Assembly: GCA_035705985.1 (NCBI GenBank)
Contig: DASSVP010000204.1
Location: 1-17,998 of the forward strand
Reading direction: 5' to 3'
Length of the DNA: 17,998 nt
DNA from: JACVRW01 sp035705985
GTDB lineage: Bacteria; Actinomycetota; Thermoleophilia; Solirubrobacterales; Thermoleophilaceae
Shown: positions 1 through 5,740 of the stretch, piece after piece
Position numbering within the stretch: the stretch's first letter is position 1
Layout of the letters: the number at the start of each line of letters is the position of its first letter
The notes under the pieces: generated by a model
Seen by the model: the letters and a program-made list of their open reading frames with translations, nothing else
The model's database searches: none
What the model was told of the DNA's origin: nothing
Translations under genes and position numbers: made by a program

Positions 1-55
1 GCGCCCAATCCGCATCCGTTTCGCTGTGTAGCGCTTCCGTCGAACTGAGCTGGGT
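1..55. other. left-edge sequence before the first gene
   Basis: This short stretch precedes the first gene. One frame (from position 2) reads nine codons to a TAG at 29-31 and could be the tail of an upstream gene cut by the window edge, but nine residues are too few to support a call. I see no convincing -10 or -35 element. Only a weak purine patch (GAGCTGGG) lies next to the GTG start at 56. Confidence 0.3.
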
Positions 56-631
56 GTGCAGCCGGTCTTCTATTTCGATCTCGGGTCGCCGTATGCGTAT
101 CTCGCTGCTGAGCGGCTTCGGCGGGTTCTTCCGGTTGTTCCGGTTTGGCAGCCGATTCTGCTTGGCGGGATATGGCAGGAGACGGGCGGCCGGTCTTGGG
201 CGACTACGGATCAGCGTGAGAACGGCATCGGTGAGGTCGAGCGGCGCGCTCAGGAGTACGGGCTAATGCCCATTCGCTGGCCCGAGGGTTGGCCCAACAA
301 CACGCTTCACGCGATGCGCGTCGCCACGTTCGCACAATCAATCGGGCGCACCGTCGCCTTCTCCCTCGCCGCCTTCCGCCAGGCCTTTGCCGGCGGCAAG
401 GATCTCTCGGACGTCGACAACGTCCTGATCGCGGCGGCCGCCTGCGAGCTTCACCCCAACGCCGTCCTCAAGGCACTCGACACCCAGTCCGTCAAGGACA
501 AGCTCCGTGAGAGCACCCGAGAGGCCTATGAGCGCGGCGTAAGGGGCGTTCCCACCGTCGCCGTCGGCGACCAGCTCTTCTACGGCGACGACCGGCTCGA
601 AGACGCGGCTTCTGCCCTACACGCGGCGTAG
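56..631 (+). CDS. DsbA-family protein, 2-hydroxychromene-2-carboxylate isomerase / GST-kappa-like
   Basis: A 191-aa protein starting at GTG. It has the thioredoxin-like fold signature of the HCCA isomerase/GST-kappa branch of the DsbA superfamily. The N-terminal strand FYFDLGSPYAYLA places Ser11 where this branch has its thiol-contacting serine in place of a CXXC pair. A helical insert includes FAGGKDLSD (111-119), and the cis-proline motif GVPT (Pro166) precedes the last strands. Length is usual for the family. In proteobacteria such enzymes isomerise 2-hydroxychromene-2-carboxylate with glutathione during naphthalene breakdown. Actinobacteria generally use mycothiol, so the true substrate and cofactor are unknown. 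No aromatic-degradation genes are nearby, so the role may be general thiol-dependent isomerisation or redox chemistry. It ends 211 bp before the E1 alpha start chosen here. Codon use shifts from T-rich third positions in the first third to C-rich later. Confidence 0.85.
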   Translation: MQPVFYFDLGSPYAYLAAERLRRVLPVVPVWQPILLGGIWQETGGRSWATTDQRENGIGEVERRAQEYGLMPIRWPEGWPNNTLHAMRVATFAQSIGRTVAFSLAAFRQAFAGGKDLSDVDNVLIAAAACELHPNAVLKALDTQSVKDKLRESTREAYERGVRGVPTVAVGDQLFYGDDRLEDAASALHAA

Positions 632-728
632 CTTCCAGTGAGTGCGGCTGCGCCGGGCGCCCAAGCGGAGGAGCCACGAGCTCGCCGTCCGCATCGCCGC
701 GGGTGTCGGCGCGGGGTTCGCGGCGTTG

Positions 729-740
729 CTTGGCGCCAAG
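729..740. repeat. 12-bp perfect palindrome (CTTGGCGCCAAG)
   Basis: A perfect 12-bp palindrome about 100 bp upstream of the preferred E1 alpha start. It could be an operator half-site pair or a chance feature of GC-rich DNA. No second copy was noticed in the window. Confidence 0.3.
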
Positions 741-775
741 GCGGCCACGCGTGTTGCGCGCGGTGTCAGGGACAA

Positions 776-818
776 GCTCGGCCCCACCCGTTCGGGTGGG
801 ATGGCTATTGAACCGAGC
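776..818 (+). promoter_or_regulatory. nested hairpin in the E1 alpha leader, overlapping an alternative ATG
   Basis: CCCACCCG (783-790) and CGGGTGGG (793-800) are perfect inverted arms only 2 bases apart. The realistic fold is a 7-bp stem closed by a four-base loop. Outside it, GCTCGG (776-781) pairs with CCGAGC (813-818), leaving the ATG at 801 in an asymmetric bulge. No T-run follows, so a standard intrinsic terminator is unlikely. It may be a leader structure or a weak terminator separating the isomerase gene from the dehydrogenase operon. Confidence 0.35.
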
Positions 819-834
819 ACGCGATGGGTACCCT
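808..834 (+). promoter_or_regulatory. possible promoter for a leaderless E1 alpha transcript
   Basis: TTGAAC (808-813) and TACCCT (829-834, a TAnnnT -10 match) are separated by 15 bp. The -10 box ends 8 nt before the ATG at 843, where a leaderless transcript would start. This would explain the absence of a Shine-Dalgarno. The 15-bp spacer is short, so the -35 assignment is weak. Confidence 0.35.
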
Positions 835-842
835 CCGAGCCA

Positions 843-2279
843 ATGGCTACCAGCGATGCCACGCAGTCTGGTGACGGTGCCCAGCAGGGAGGAAACGGCG
901 AGGGCGGCAACGGGGGGACGAGCCCGGACGACGTAGTAGGCCTCAAGGAGATCGGCTTCGGCGAGGTCAAGCACGACCTGCCCGACGAGGGGACCTGCCG
1001 CACCGTCCTCCAGAAGATGCTCCTCATCCGCCGCTTCGAGGAGCGCGCCGGCGAGATGTACGCGAAGGCGAAGATCGGCGGCTTCCTCCACCTGTGCATC
1101 GGCGAGGAGGCGACGATCGTCGGCGCCACCCAGGCGCTCCGCGACACGGACTACCTCATGTCGACCTACCGCGAGCATGGCCAGGCGCTCGCCCGCGGCA
1201 CGCATCCGAACGCCGTCATGGCCGAGCTGTTCGGCCGCGTCGACGGCTGCTCCTCCGGCCGCGGCGGCTCCATGCACCTGTTCGACTGGGACAAGCGCTT
1301 CCTCGGCGGCTACGGGATCGTCGGCGGCTCGCTGCCGCTGTCCGCCGGTGTCGCGCTCGCCGCGGACTACCAGGGCAGCGAGGACGTGATCCTCTCGATG
1401 ATGGGCGACGGCGCCACCAACCAGGGCACCTTCGGCGAGACCATGAACCTCGCCGCCCTCTGGAAGCTCCCGGTGGTGTTCGTGATCATCAACAACCAGT
1501 TCGGGATGGGCACCGCGCTCCACCGCCACTCGGCGGTGACCGACCTCTCCATGAAGGCCCAGGGCTTCGGCGTTCCGGGCACGCGCTGCGACGGCATGGA
1601 CGTGCTCGACGTTCACGACGTCGTGACGGGCGCGCTGAAGTGCGCGCGAGAAGAGCGCAAGCCCCAGCTCGTTGAGGCGGTGACCTACCGCTTCCGCGGG
1701 CACTCGATGGCGGACCCCGAGGAGTACCGCTCCAAGGACGAGGTCGAGGAGTGGCGTGGGCGCGACCCGATCCAGGCGTTCGCCAAGCGCCTCCAGGACG
1801 AGGACGTGATCTCGAAGGACGAGTTCGAGGAACTCGACAAGAAGGCGATCGAGGCGGTCGACGAGTCGGTCCAGTTCGCGGACAACTCGCCGTTCCCCGA
1901 CCTCGACTCGCTCTACGACGACGTCTACGTCTACAACAGCGACGGTCCCGCCTGGTGGACCGTGGACGAGCGCTCGCCCGAGGTGCACCGTGGCGAGCAG
2001 GAGCGCGAGGCCGGCGAAATCCCGCACCAGCTGGCGGAGGCGGGCGCGGCGTACGCGAACGTCGGAGACCAGAAGGCGCGCCGCCGGAGGCAGACGGGCG
2101 AGGACGAGGAGGAGGAGTCGGACGGCGCGGAGTCGAGCGGCGAGGATGAGTCCGGAAGCGACAAGTCCGGCGACGAGGTCGACGAGCCCGGCGAGGGCGA
2201 GGGCGCCGGCGAGGGCGAGGGCGCCGGCGAGGGCGAGGTCTCGGGCGACGAGCCGGAGGCGGAGGGGGGCGCCGACTAG
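843..2279 (+). CDS. pdhA: pyruvate (2-oxoacid) dehydrogenase E1 component, alpha subunit
   Basis: With E1 beta this subunit performs thiamine-diphosphate-dependent decarboxylation of pyruvate or a branched-chain 2-oxoacid and acetylates the E2 lipoyl group. From ATG 843 it is 478 aa. The E1 alpha fold covers about 45-365, with YREHGQALARG near 109, the ThDP/Mg motif GDGATNQG at 188-195 ending in Asn-Asn at 217-218, and GHSMADP at 286-292. Typical E1 alpha proteins end near DDVYVYN (about 359-365). This one continues for about 113 residues: a WW-containing segment, a basic RRRR patch (413-416) and an acidic Glu/Asp/Ser/Gly tail with GEGEGA repeats. It leads the pdhA-pdhB-pdhC operon; its stop overlaps the pdhB GTG by one base. 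The start is uncertain: GTG 642 and ATG 801 are in frame. ATG 843 was preferred because it fits the family N-terminus and a -10-like box lies just upstream. Substrate (pyruvate versus branched-chain) cannot be fixed from sequence alone. Confidence 0.9.
   Translation: MATSDATQSGDGAQQGGNGEGGNGGTSPDDVVGLKEIGFGEVKHDLPDEGTCRTVLQKMLLIRRFEERAGEMYAKAKIGGFLHLCIGEEATIVGATQALRDTDYLMSTYREHGQALARGTHPNAVMAELFGRVDGCSSGRGGSMHLFDWDKRFLGGYGIVGGSLPLSAGVALAADYQGSEDVILSMMGDGATNQGTFGETMNLAALWKLPVVFVIINNQFGMGTALHRHSAVTDLSMKAQGFGVPGTRCDGMDVLDVHDVVTGALKCAREERKPQLVEAVTYRFRGHSMADPEEYRSKDEVEEWRGRDPIQAFAKRLQDEDVISKDEFEELDKKAIEAVDESVQFADNSPFPDLDSLYDDVYVYNSDGPAWWTVDERSPEVHRGEQEREAGEIPHQLAEAGAAYANVGDQKARRRRQTGEDEEEESDGAESSGEDESGSDKSGDEVDEPGEGEGAGEGEGAGEGEVSGDEPEAEGGAD
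2191..2238 (+). repeat. 18-bp tandem repeat (about 2.7 copies) in the pdhA tail
   Basis: The unit GCGAGGGCGAGGGCGCCG occurs perfectly at 2191-2208 and 2209-2226, followed by 12 bases of a third copy (2227-2238). It encodes Gly-Glu-Gly-Glu-Gly-Ala. Perfect identity at the DNA level suggests recent slippage expansion, so copy number may vary between strains. Confidence 0.85.
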
Positions 2280-3262
2280 TGCCGGTGATGCGCTATCGCG
2301 AGGCGCTCAACCAGGCGCTTCGCGAGGAGATGGAGGCGGACGAGAACGTCTTCCTCATGGGCGAGGACATCGGCGTCTTCCAGGGCGCCTTCAAGGTGAC
2401 CGCCGGCCTCCTCGAGGAGTTCGGCGAGAAGCGGGTGCGCGACACGCCGATCTCCGAGAACACGATCGTCGGTATGGGCGTTGGCGCGGCGATGATCGGC
2501 ATGCGGCCGGTCGTCGAGCTGATGACGATCAACTTCTCGCTGCTCGCGATGGACCAGATCGTCAACCATGCCGCTGCGATCCACTACATGTTCGGCGGCC
2601 AGGTGAAGGTGCCGATGGTGGTCCGGATGCCGCAGGGCGCCGGGCACCAGCTCGGGCCCACCCACTCGCACTCCTGGGAGGCGTACTACCTGCACGTGCC
2701 CGGCCTCCTGGTGGCCGTGCCGAGCACGCCCGAGGACGCCAAGGGGCTGCTGAAGGCGGCCATCCGCGACGACAACCCCGTCGTCTTCATCGAGCACGAG
2801 ACCCTCTACGGGCAGCGCGGCGAGGTGCCCGAGAACGGCGGCCCGATGCGCTTCGGCGAGGCCGCCATCCGACGCGAGGGCGACGATGTGACCATCATCG
2901 GCATCTCGCGCATGGCTATAACCGCCGGGAAGGCGGCCGAAAAGCTCGCGGACGAGCACGACATCGACGCTGAGGTGATCGATCCGCGCACGCTCCGGCC
3001 GCTCGACCTCGACACGATCCTGGAGTCGGTCAAGAAGACGAACCGGGCCGTGATCGTCGAGGAGGGCTGGCCGCATGGCGGCGTGGGCGCGAACCTCGCC
3101 GCTCTGATCCAGGAGCAGGCCTTCGACTGGCTCGACGCGCCGGTTCAGCGCGTGACCGGCGCCGACGTGCCGATGCCGTACTCCAAGCCGCTCGAGCAGG
3201 CCGCGTTCCCGCACGAGGAGCACGTGGTGCACGCGGCGCTCGCAACCTTCCGGGACCTGTAA
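2279..3262 (+). CDS. pdhB: pyruvate (2-oxoacid) dehydrogenase E1 component, beta subunit
   Basis: Beta subunit of the heterotetrameric E1, 327 aa, the usual family length. GEDIGVFQGAFKVT (28-41) and RDTPISENTIVGMGVGAA place Glu60 at the glutamate that contacts the thiamine aminopyrimidine. HSHSWEAYYLHVPGL near 128 and the C-terminal transketolase-like domain (about 200-320, VIDPRTLRPLD) are typical. The start GTG at 2279 shares its G with the pdhA TAG stop (TAGTG), a strong sign of translational coupling and equimolar synthesis. ATG 2288, three codons later, is an alternative. The closest relatives in this family act on pyruvate or branched-chain 2-oxoacids; the sequence does not decide between them. 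Confidence 0.93.
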   Translation: MPVMRYREALNQALREEMEADENVFLMGEDIGVFQGAFKVTAGLLEEFGEKRVRDTPISENTIVGMGVGAAMIGMRPVVELMTINFSLLAMDQIVNHAAAIHYMFGGQVKVPMVVRMPQGAGHQLGPTHSHSWEAYYLHVPGLLVAVPSTPEDAKGLLKAAIRDDNPVVFIEHETLYGQRGEVPENGGPMRFGEAAIRREGDDVTIIGISRMAITAGKAAEKLADEHDIDAEVIDPRTLRPLDLDTILESVKKTNRAVIVEEGWPHGGVGANLAALIQEQAFDWLDAPVQRVTGADVPMPYSKPLEQAAFPHEEHVVHAALATFRDL

Positions 3263-3267
3263 GGAGG
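3261..3267 (+). promoter_or_regulatory. strong ribosome binding site for E2
   Basis: AAGGAGG overlaps the pdhB TAA stop and sits just upstream of ATG 3271. It fixes the E2 start and is much stronger than anything ahead of pdhA or pdhB, which suggests independent high-level initiation of E2, the core subunit of the complex. Confidence 0.8.
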
Positions 3268-3270
3268 AGC

Positions 3271-4878
3271 ATGGCCAGCGACGTCACGATGCCCCGCCTC
3301 TCGGACTCCATGGAGGAGGGAACCGTCCTGAAGTGGCTCGTGGATGAGGGCGCGGAGGTCAAGCGCGGCGAGCCGCTCGTGGAGATCGAGACGGACAAGG
3401 CGAACATGACCTACGACGCCGACACCGACGGCGTCCTGGTCGAGATCGTCGCCCAGGAGGGCGACACGCTCCCGATCGGCGAGGTGATCGCGCGCATCGG
3501 CGACGCCGGCGAGGCGAAGAGCGGCGGCGGTGACGAGGAAGAGGCCGGCGAGGAGGCCAATGGCGAGGGCGGTGACGAGGAAGCCGCCACCGCCGAAGAA
3601 GCCGACGAGCACTCCGGCGGGGCCGACGAGGCCGCAGAAGAGGAACAGGAGAGCGTGCCCGCGACCGCCGAGGGGGACGGCGACGAGGCCGAGGGCAAGG
3701 GCGAAGACGAGGCCGGGGGCAAGGGCGAGGGCGAGGAGGCCGCGGCCGGGGAAGGCGACGACGACGCGGGGGCCTCCGGCGGCGAGGACGAGGGCGACGA
3801 GCAGGCCGCCGAGGGCGAGGAGGCCGCGGTCGCCGGCGCCGAGGGCGGCGGTGGCGAGACCCAGGCGGGTGCCGGGACCGCAACTCGCGAGAAGACCTCG
3901 ACCGGAAACGGGGACGGGCGTGTGAAGGCGTCGCCGGTCGCGCGGCGGATGGCGCGCGACCTCGGGGTCGAGCTCGCCCAGCTCGAGGGAACCGGCCCGG
4001 GAGGCCGGATCGTGAAGGCCGACGTCCAGGCGGCCGCCGAGAACGGCGGCGCCACGGCGACGGAAGCGCCCGAGCAGGGTGAGGCGGAGGCCGCAGAGGA
4101 GCCTGCCGCCAAGGCGGAGACGGAGGAGAAGAAGGAGAAGGCCGAAGAGAGGCCCGCCAAGAAGGAGGCGCAGCGCGCCGAGGCCGGTGTCAAGGGCGAC
4201 GTGGACGTGGAGGAGCTCACGCGTCTCCAGCAGACGGTCTCCCGCCGCATGGCCGAGTCCAAGGCCACAGCGCCGGACTTCTCGATCGCGCTGACGGTCG
4301 ACATGACCGCCGCCGTCGAGCTCCGTCAACGGCTCAAGGAGATCTCGGAGCCGGTGCCGTCGTTCAACGACATGGTCGTGAAGGCATGCGCCAGCGCACT
4401 GCGGGAGCACCCGCGCGTCAACGGCGCCTACCGCGACGGCAAGTTCGAGCTCTACGACCGCGTGAACGTGGGCATCGCCGTCGCGGCGATGGATGCGCTC
4501 GTCGTGCCCACAATCTTCGATGCCGACAAGAAGTCACTCGGCCAGATCGCGCGCGACGCGCGCGAGGTGATCGGCAGGGTCAAGGAGAAGACCGTGACCC
4601 CGCCGGAGCTCTCGGGCGGGACGTTCACCGTCTCGAACCTCGGCATGTTCGGCATCGAGCACTTCACCGCGATCATCAACCCGCCCCAGGCGGCGATCCT
4701 CACGGTGGGCAAGCTGGACAAGCAGCCCGCGGTCGACGACAAGGGCAAGGTCGTGGCGCGCGACCAGATGGTGCTGACGCTCGTCTGCGACCACCGCATC
4801 CTCTACGGGGCAGACGGCGCGCAGTTCCTCGCGCGCGTCAAGGACCTCCTCGAGCAGCCGCTCTCACTCGCGCTGTAG
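3271..4878 (+). CDS. pdhC: dihydrolipoamide acetyltransferase (E2) of the 2-oxoacid dehydrogenase complex
   Basis: E2 core enzyme, 535 aa. Domains in order: one lipoyl domain (1-78) with the lipoylation site Lys43 in EIETDKANM; an acidic Ala/Gly/Glu/Asp linker of about 135 residues (80-215); a peripheral subunit-binding domain (about 218-256, VKASPVARRMARDLGV and GTGPGGRIVKADV); a charged Glu/Lys linker (260-310); and the trimer-forming catalytic domain (312-535). His508 of DHRILYGADGA is the catalytic histidine. At the position of the usual Asp in DHRxxDG there is Tyr512, a variant known to me from cyanobacterial and plastid E2 proteins. The subunit-binding domain implies an E3 partner, but no E3 gene follows. 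The first linker is longer and more acidic than typical Ala/Pro-rich E2 linkers. Confidence 0.93.
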   Translation: MASDVTMPRLSDSMEEGTVLKWLVDEGAEVKRGEPLVEIETDKANMTYDADTDGVLVEIVAQEGDTLPIGEVIARIGDAGEAKSGGGDEEEAGEEANGEGGDEEAATAEEADEHSGGADEAAEEEQESVPATAEGDGDEAEGKGEDEAGGKGEGEEAAAGEGDDDAGASGGEDEGDEQAAEGEEAAVAGAEGGGGETQAGAGTATREKTSTGNGDGRVKASPVARRMARDLGVELAQLEGTGPGGRIVKADVQAAAENGGATATEAPEQGEAEAAEEPAAKAETEEKKEKAEERPAKKEAQRAEAGVKGDVDVEELTRLQQTVSRRMAESKATAPDFSIALTVDMTAAVELRQRLKEISEPVPSFNDMVVKACASALREHPRVNGAYRDGKFELYDRVNVGIAVAAMDALVVPTIFDADKKSLGQIARDAREVIGRVKEKTVTPPELSGGTFTVSNLGMFGIEHFTAIINPPQAAILTVGKLDKQPAVDDKGKVVARDQMVLTLVCDHRILYGADGAQFLARVKDLLEQPLSLAL

Positions 4879-4991
4879 TACAGAACGTCTAACCCGCTCG
4901 GCCAGGTTGAGACATCCCGGCTTGCGTTACTTCGCTTCCGGCGGGGTAGTGCCAATTCGTACTTTCTTCTGGGGGGAAGGGGGAACCTGGG

Positions 4992-5018
4992 TGGCCGGCG
5001 TGAGCGATACGCCGGCCA
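4992..5018. promoter_or_regulatory. inverted repeat between pdhC and the LOG-family gene
   Basis: TGGCCGGCG (4992-5000) and CGCCGGCCA (5010-5018) are perfect 9-bp arms; T5001-A5009 extends the stem to 10 bp around a short loop. It lies 23 bp before ATG 5042. A TAGTCT box (5021-5026) directly follows, so the repeat could be an operator overlapping the -35/spacer of a promoter. As RNA it could be a terminator-like end of the pdh operon, although no T-run follows. The rest of the 163-bp gap holds no gene and no clear -35 element. Confidence 0.5.
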
Positions 5019-5041
5019 TCTAGTCTCGAAGGCCGTTTCCC

Positions 5042-5740
5042 ATGCCCAGAGAGCCGCGCACCCTCGACGAAGAGATCATCGCCGCGCAGGAGGCGGCGGT
5101 CCGCTCGACGCTGTCCGACGAGGACCGCGTCGACCGCATCGTCGACGAGCTGCGGATGGGCTTCGACTCGCTCGCCAGCGTCGCCGCCGCAGCGAGCTTC
5201 TTCGGCTCGGCGCGCACGCCACCCGACGACCCCGACTACAAGCTCGCCTGCGAGACCGCGCGCCTCGTCGGCGACAGCGGCCTCGCGGTCATCACCGGCG
5301 GCGGGCCCGGGATCATGGAGGCGGCCAACCGTGGTGCGCGCGAGGCCGGCGCGCTGTCGGTGGGCCTCAACATCGAGCTGCCGTTCGAGCAGGGCGGGAA
5401 CGACTACTGCGACATCGCGCTCGAGTTCCACTACTTCTTCGCGCGCAAGGTCATGTTCGTCCGCTACGCCAGCGGCTTCGTCGTCTTCCCCGGCGGCTAC
5501 GGCACGATGGACGAGCTCTGGGAGGCGCTTACGCTGATCCAGACCGGCAAGATCACCGAGTTCCCGGTGATCCTCGTCGGGACCGACTACTGGCGCGGGC
5601 TCATGGACTGGGTGGGCGAGCGCATGCTGAGCGAGGGGAACATCTCGCCCGACGACCTCGAGCTCTGGACGCTCACCGACGACCCGCTCGAGGTGCGTGA
5701 CCAGCTGATGTCGGCTGCCCACCGTCAGGCACGGGCATAG
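5042..5740 (+). CDS. LOG family protein (TIGR00730, Rossmann fold nucleotide hydrolase-like)
   Basis: A 232-aa protein of the LOG/'lysine decarboxylase-like' family. The two family signatures are present: GGGPGIMEAAN (86-96) and PGGYGTMDE (150-158), with the Arg135-Lys136 pair between them. Characterised members are phosphoribohydrolases that cut nucleoside 5'-monophosphates to base and ribose 5-phosphate. The 'lysine decarboxylase' label common in databases is a historical misannotation. About 45 residues precede the core Rossmann domain and are predicted to be charged and helical. No strong Shine-Dalgarno is visible (weak GAAGG). It is a single gene between the pdh operon and the convergent PLD gene, overlapping the latter by 68 bp. 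The exact substrate, and whether it makes a cytokinin-like base or does housekeeping salvage, is not resolvable here. Confidence 0.88.
   Translation: MPREPRTLDEEIIAAQEAAVRSTLSDEDRVDRIVDELRMGFDSLASVAAAASFFGSARTPPDDPDYKLACETARLVGDSGLAVITGGGPGIMEAANRGAREAGALSVGLNIELPFEQGGNDYCDIALEFHYFFARKVMFVRYASGFVVFPGGYGTMDELWEALTLIQTGKITEFPVILVGTDYWRGLMDWVGERMLSEGNISPDDLELWTLTDDPLEVRDQLMSAAHRQARA

Larger units (their letters stand above)
642..842 (+). other. open in-frame stretch upstream of E1 alpha (possible N-terminal extension or leader)
   Basis: The E1 alpha frame stays open upstream to a GTG at 642, adding 67 codons. The extra segment would read as a basic start followed by an Ala/Gly-rich, mildly hydrophobic stretch (LAVRIAAGVGAGFAALLGAK) and a basic tail. 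It has fairly high third-position GC up to about 785, so it may be coding, either as an E1 alpha extension or a relic of a small membrane protein. None of the candidate starts (GTG 642, ATG 801, ATG 843) has a good Shine-Dalgarno. E1 proteins do not normally carry such a segment, so I treat it as leader. It also holds a 12-bp palindrome at 729-740 and a hairpin at 776-818. Confidence 0.35.

Noticed and set aside
492..2027. Long minus-strand open frame opposite E1 alpha
   Set aside because: It lies antisense to a clear E1 alpha, has Arg/Val/His-rich composition typical of GC-rich shadows, and shows no family motif.
2191..2238. CRISPR-like short repeats
   Set aside because: The units are directly adjacent without spacers and lie in frame within a coding sequence, so they form a coding tandem repeat.
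3145..4410. 421-codon minus-strand frame opposite E2, rich in Leu and Gly
   Set aside because: The composition is the reverse complement of the acidic E2 linker; E2 has unmistakable domains on the plus strand.
4879..5041. Intrinsic terminator after pdhC
   Set aside because: The stem at 4992-5018 lacks a following T-run, so I list it only as an inverted repeat of uncertain role.
5042..5740. Lysine decarboxylase for polyamine (cadaverine) synthesis
   Set aside because: The PGGxGTxxE family is historically mislabelled; characterised members are nucleotide phosphoribohydrolases, so no link to polyamine synthesis is claimed.
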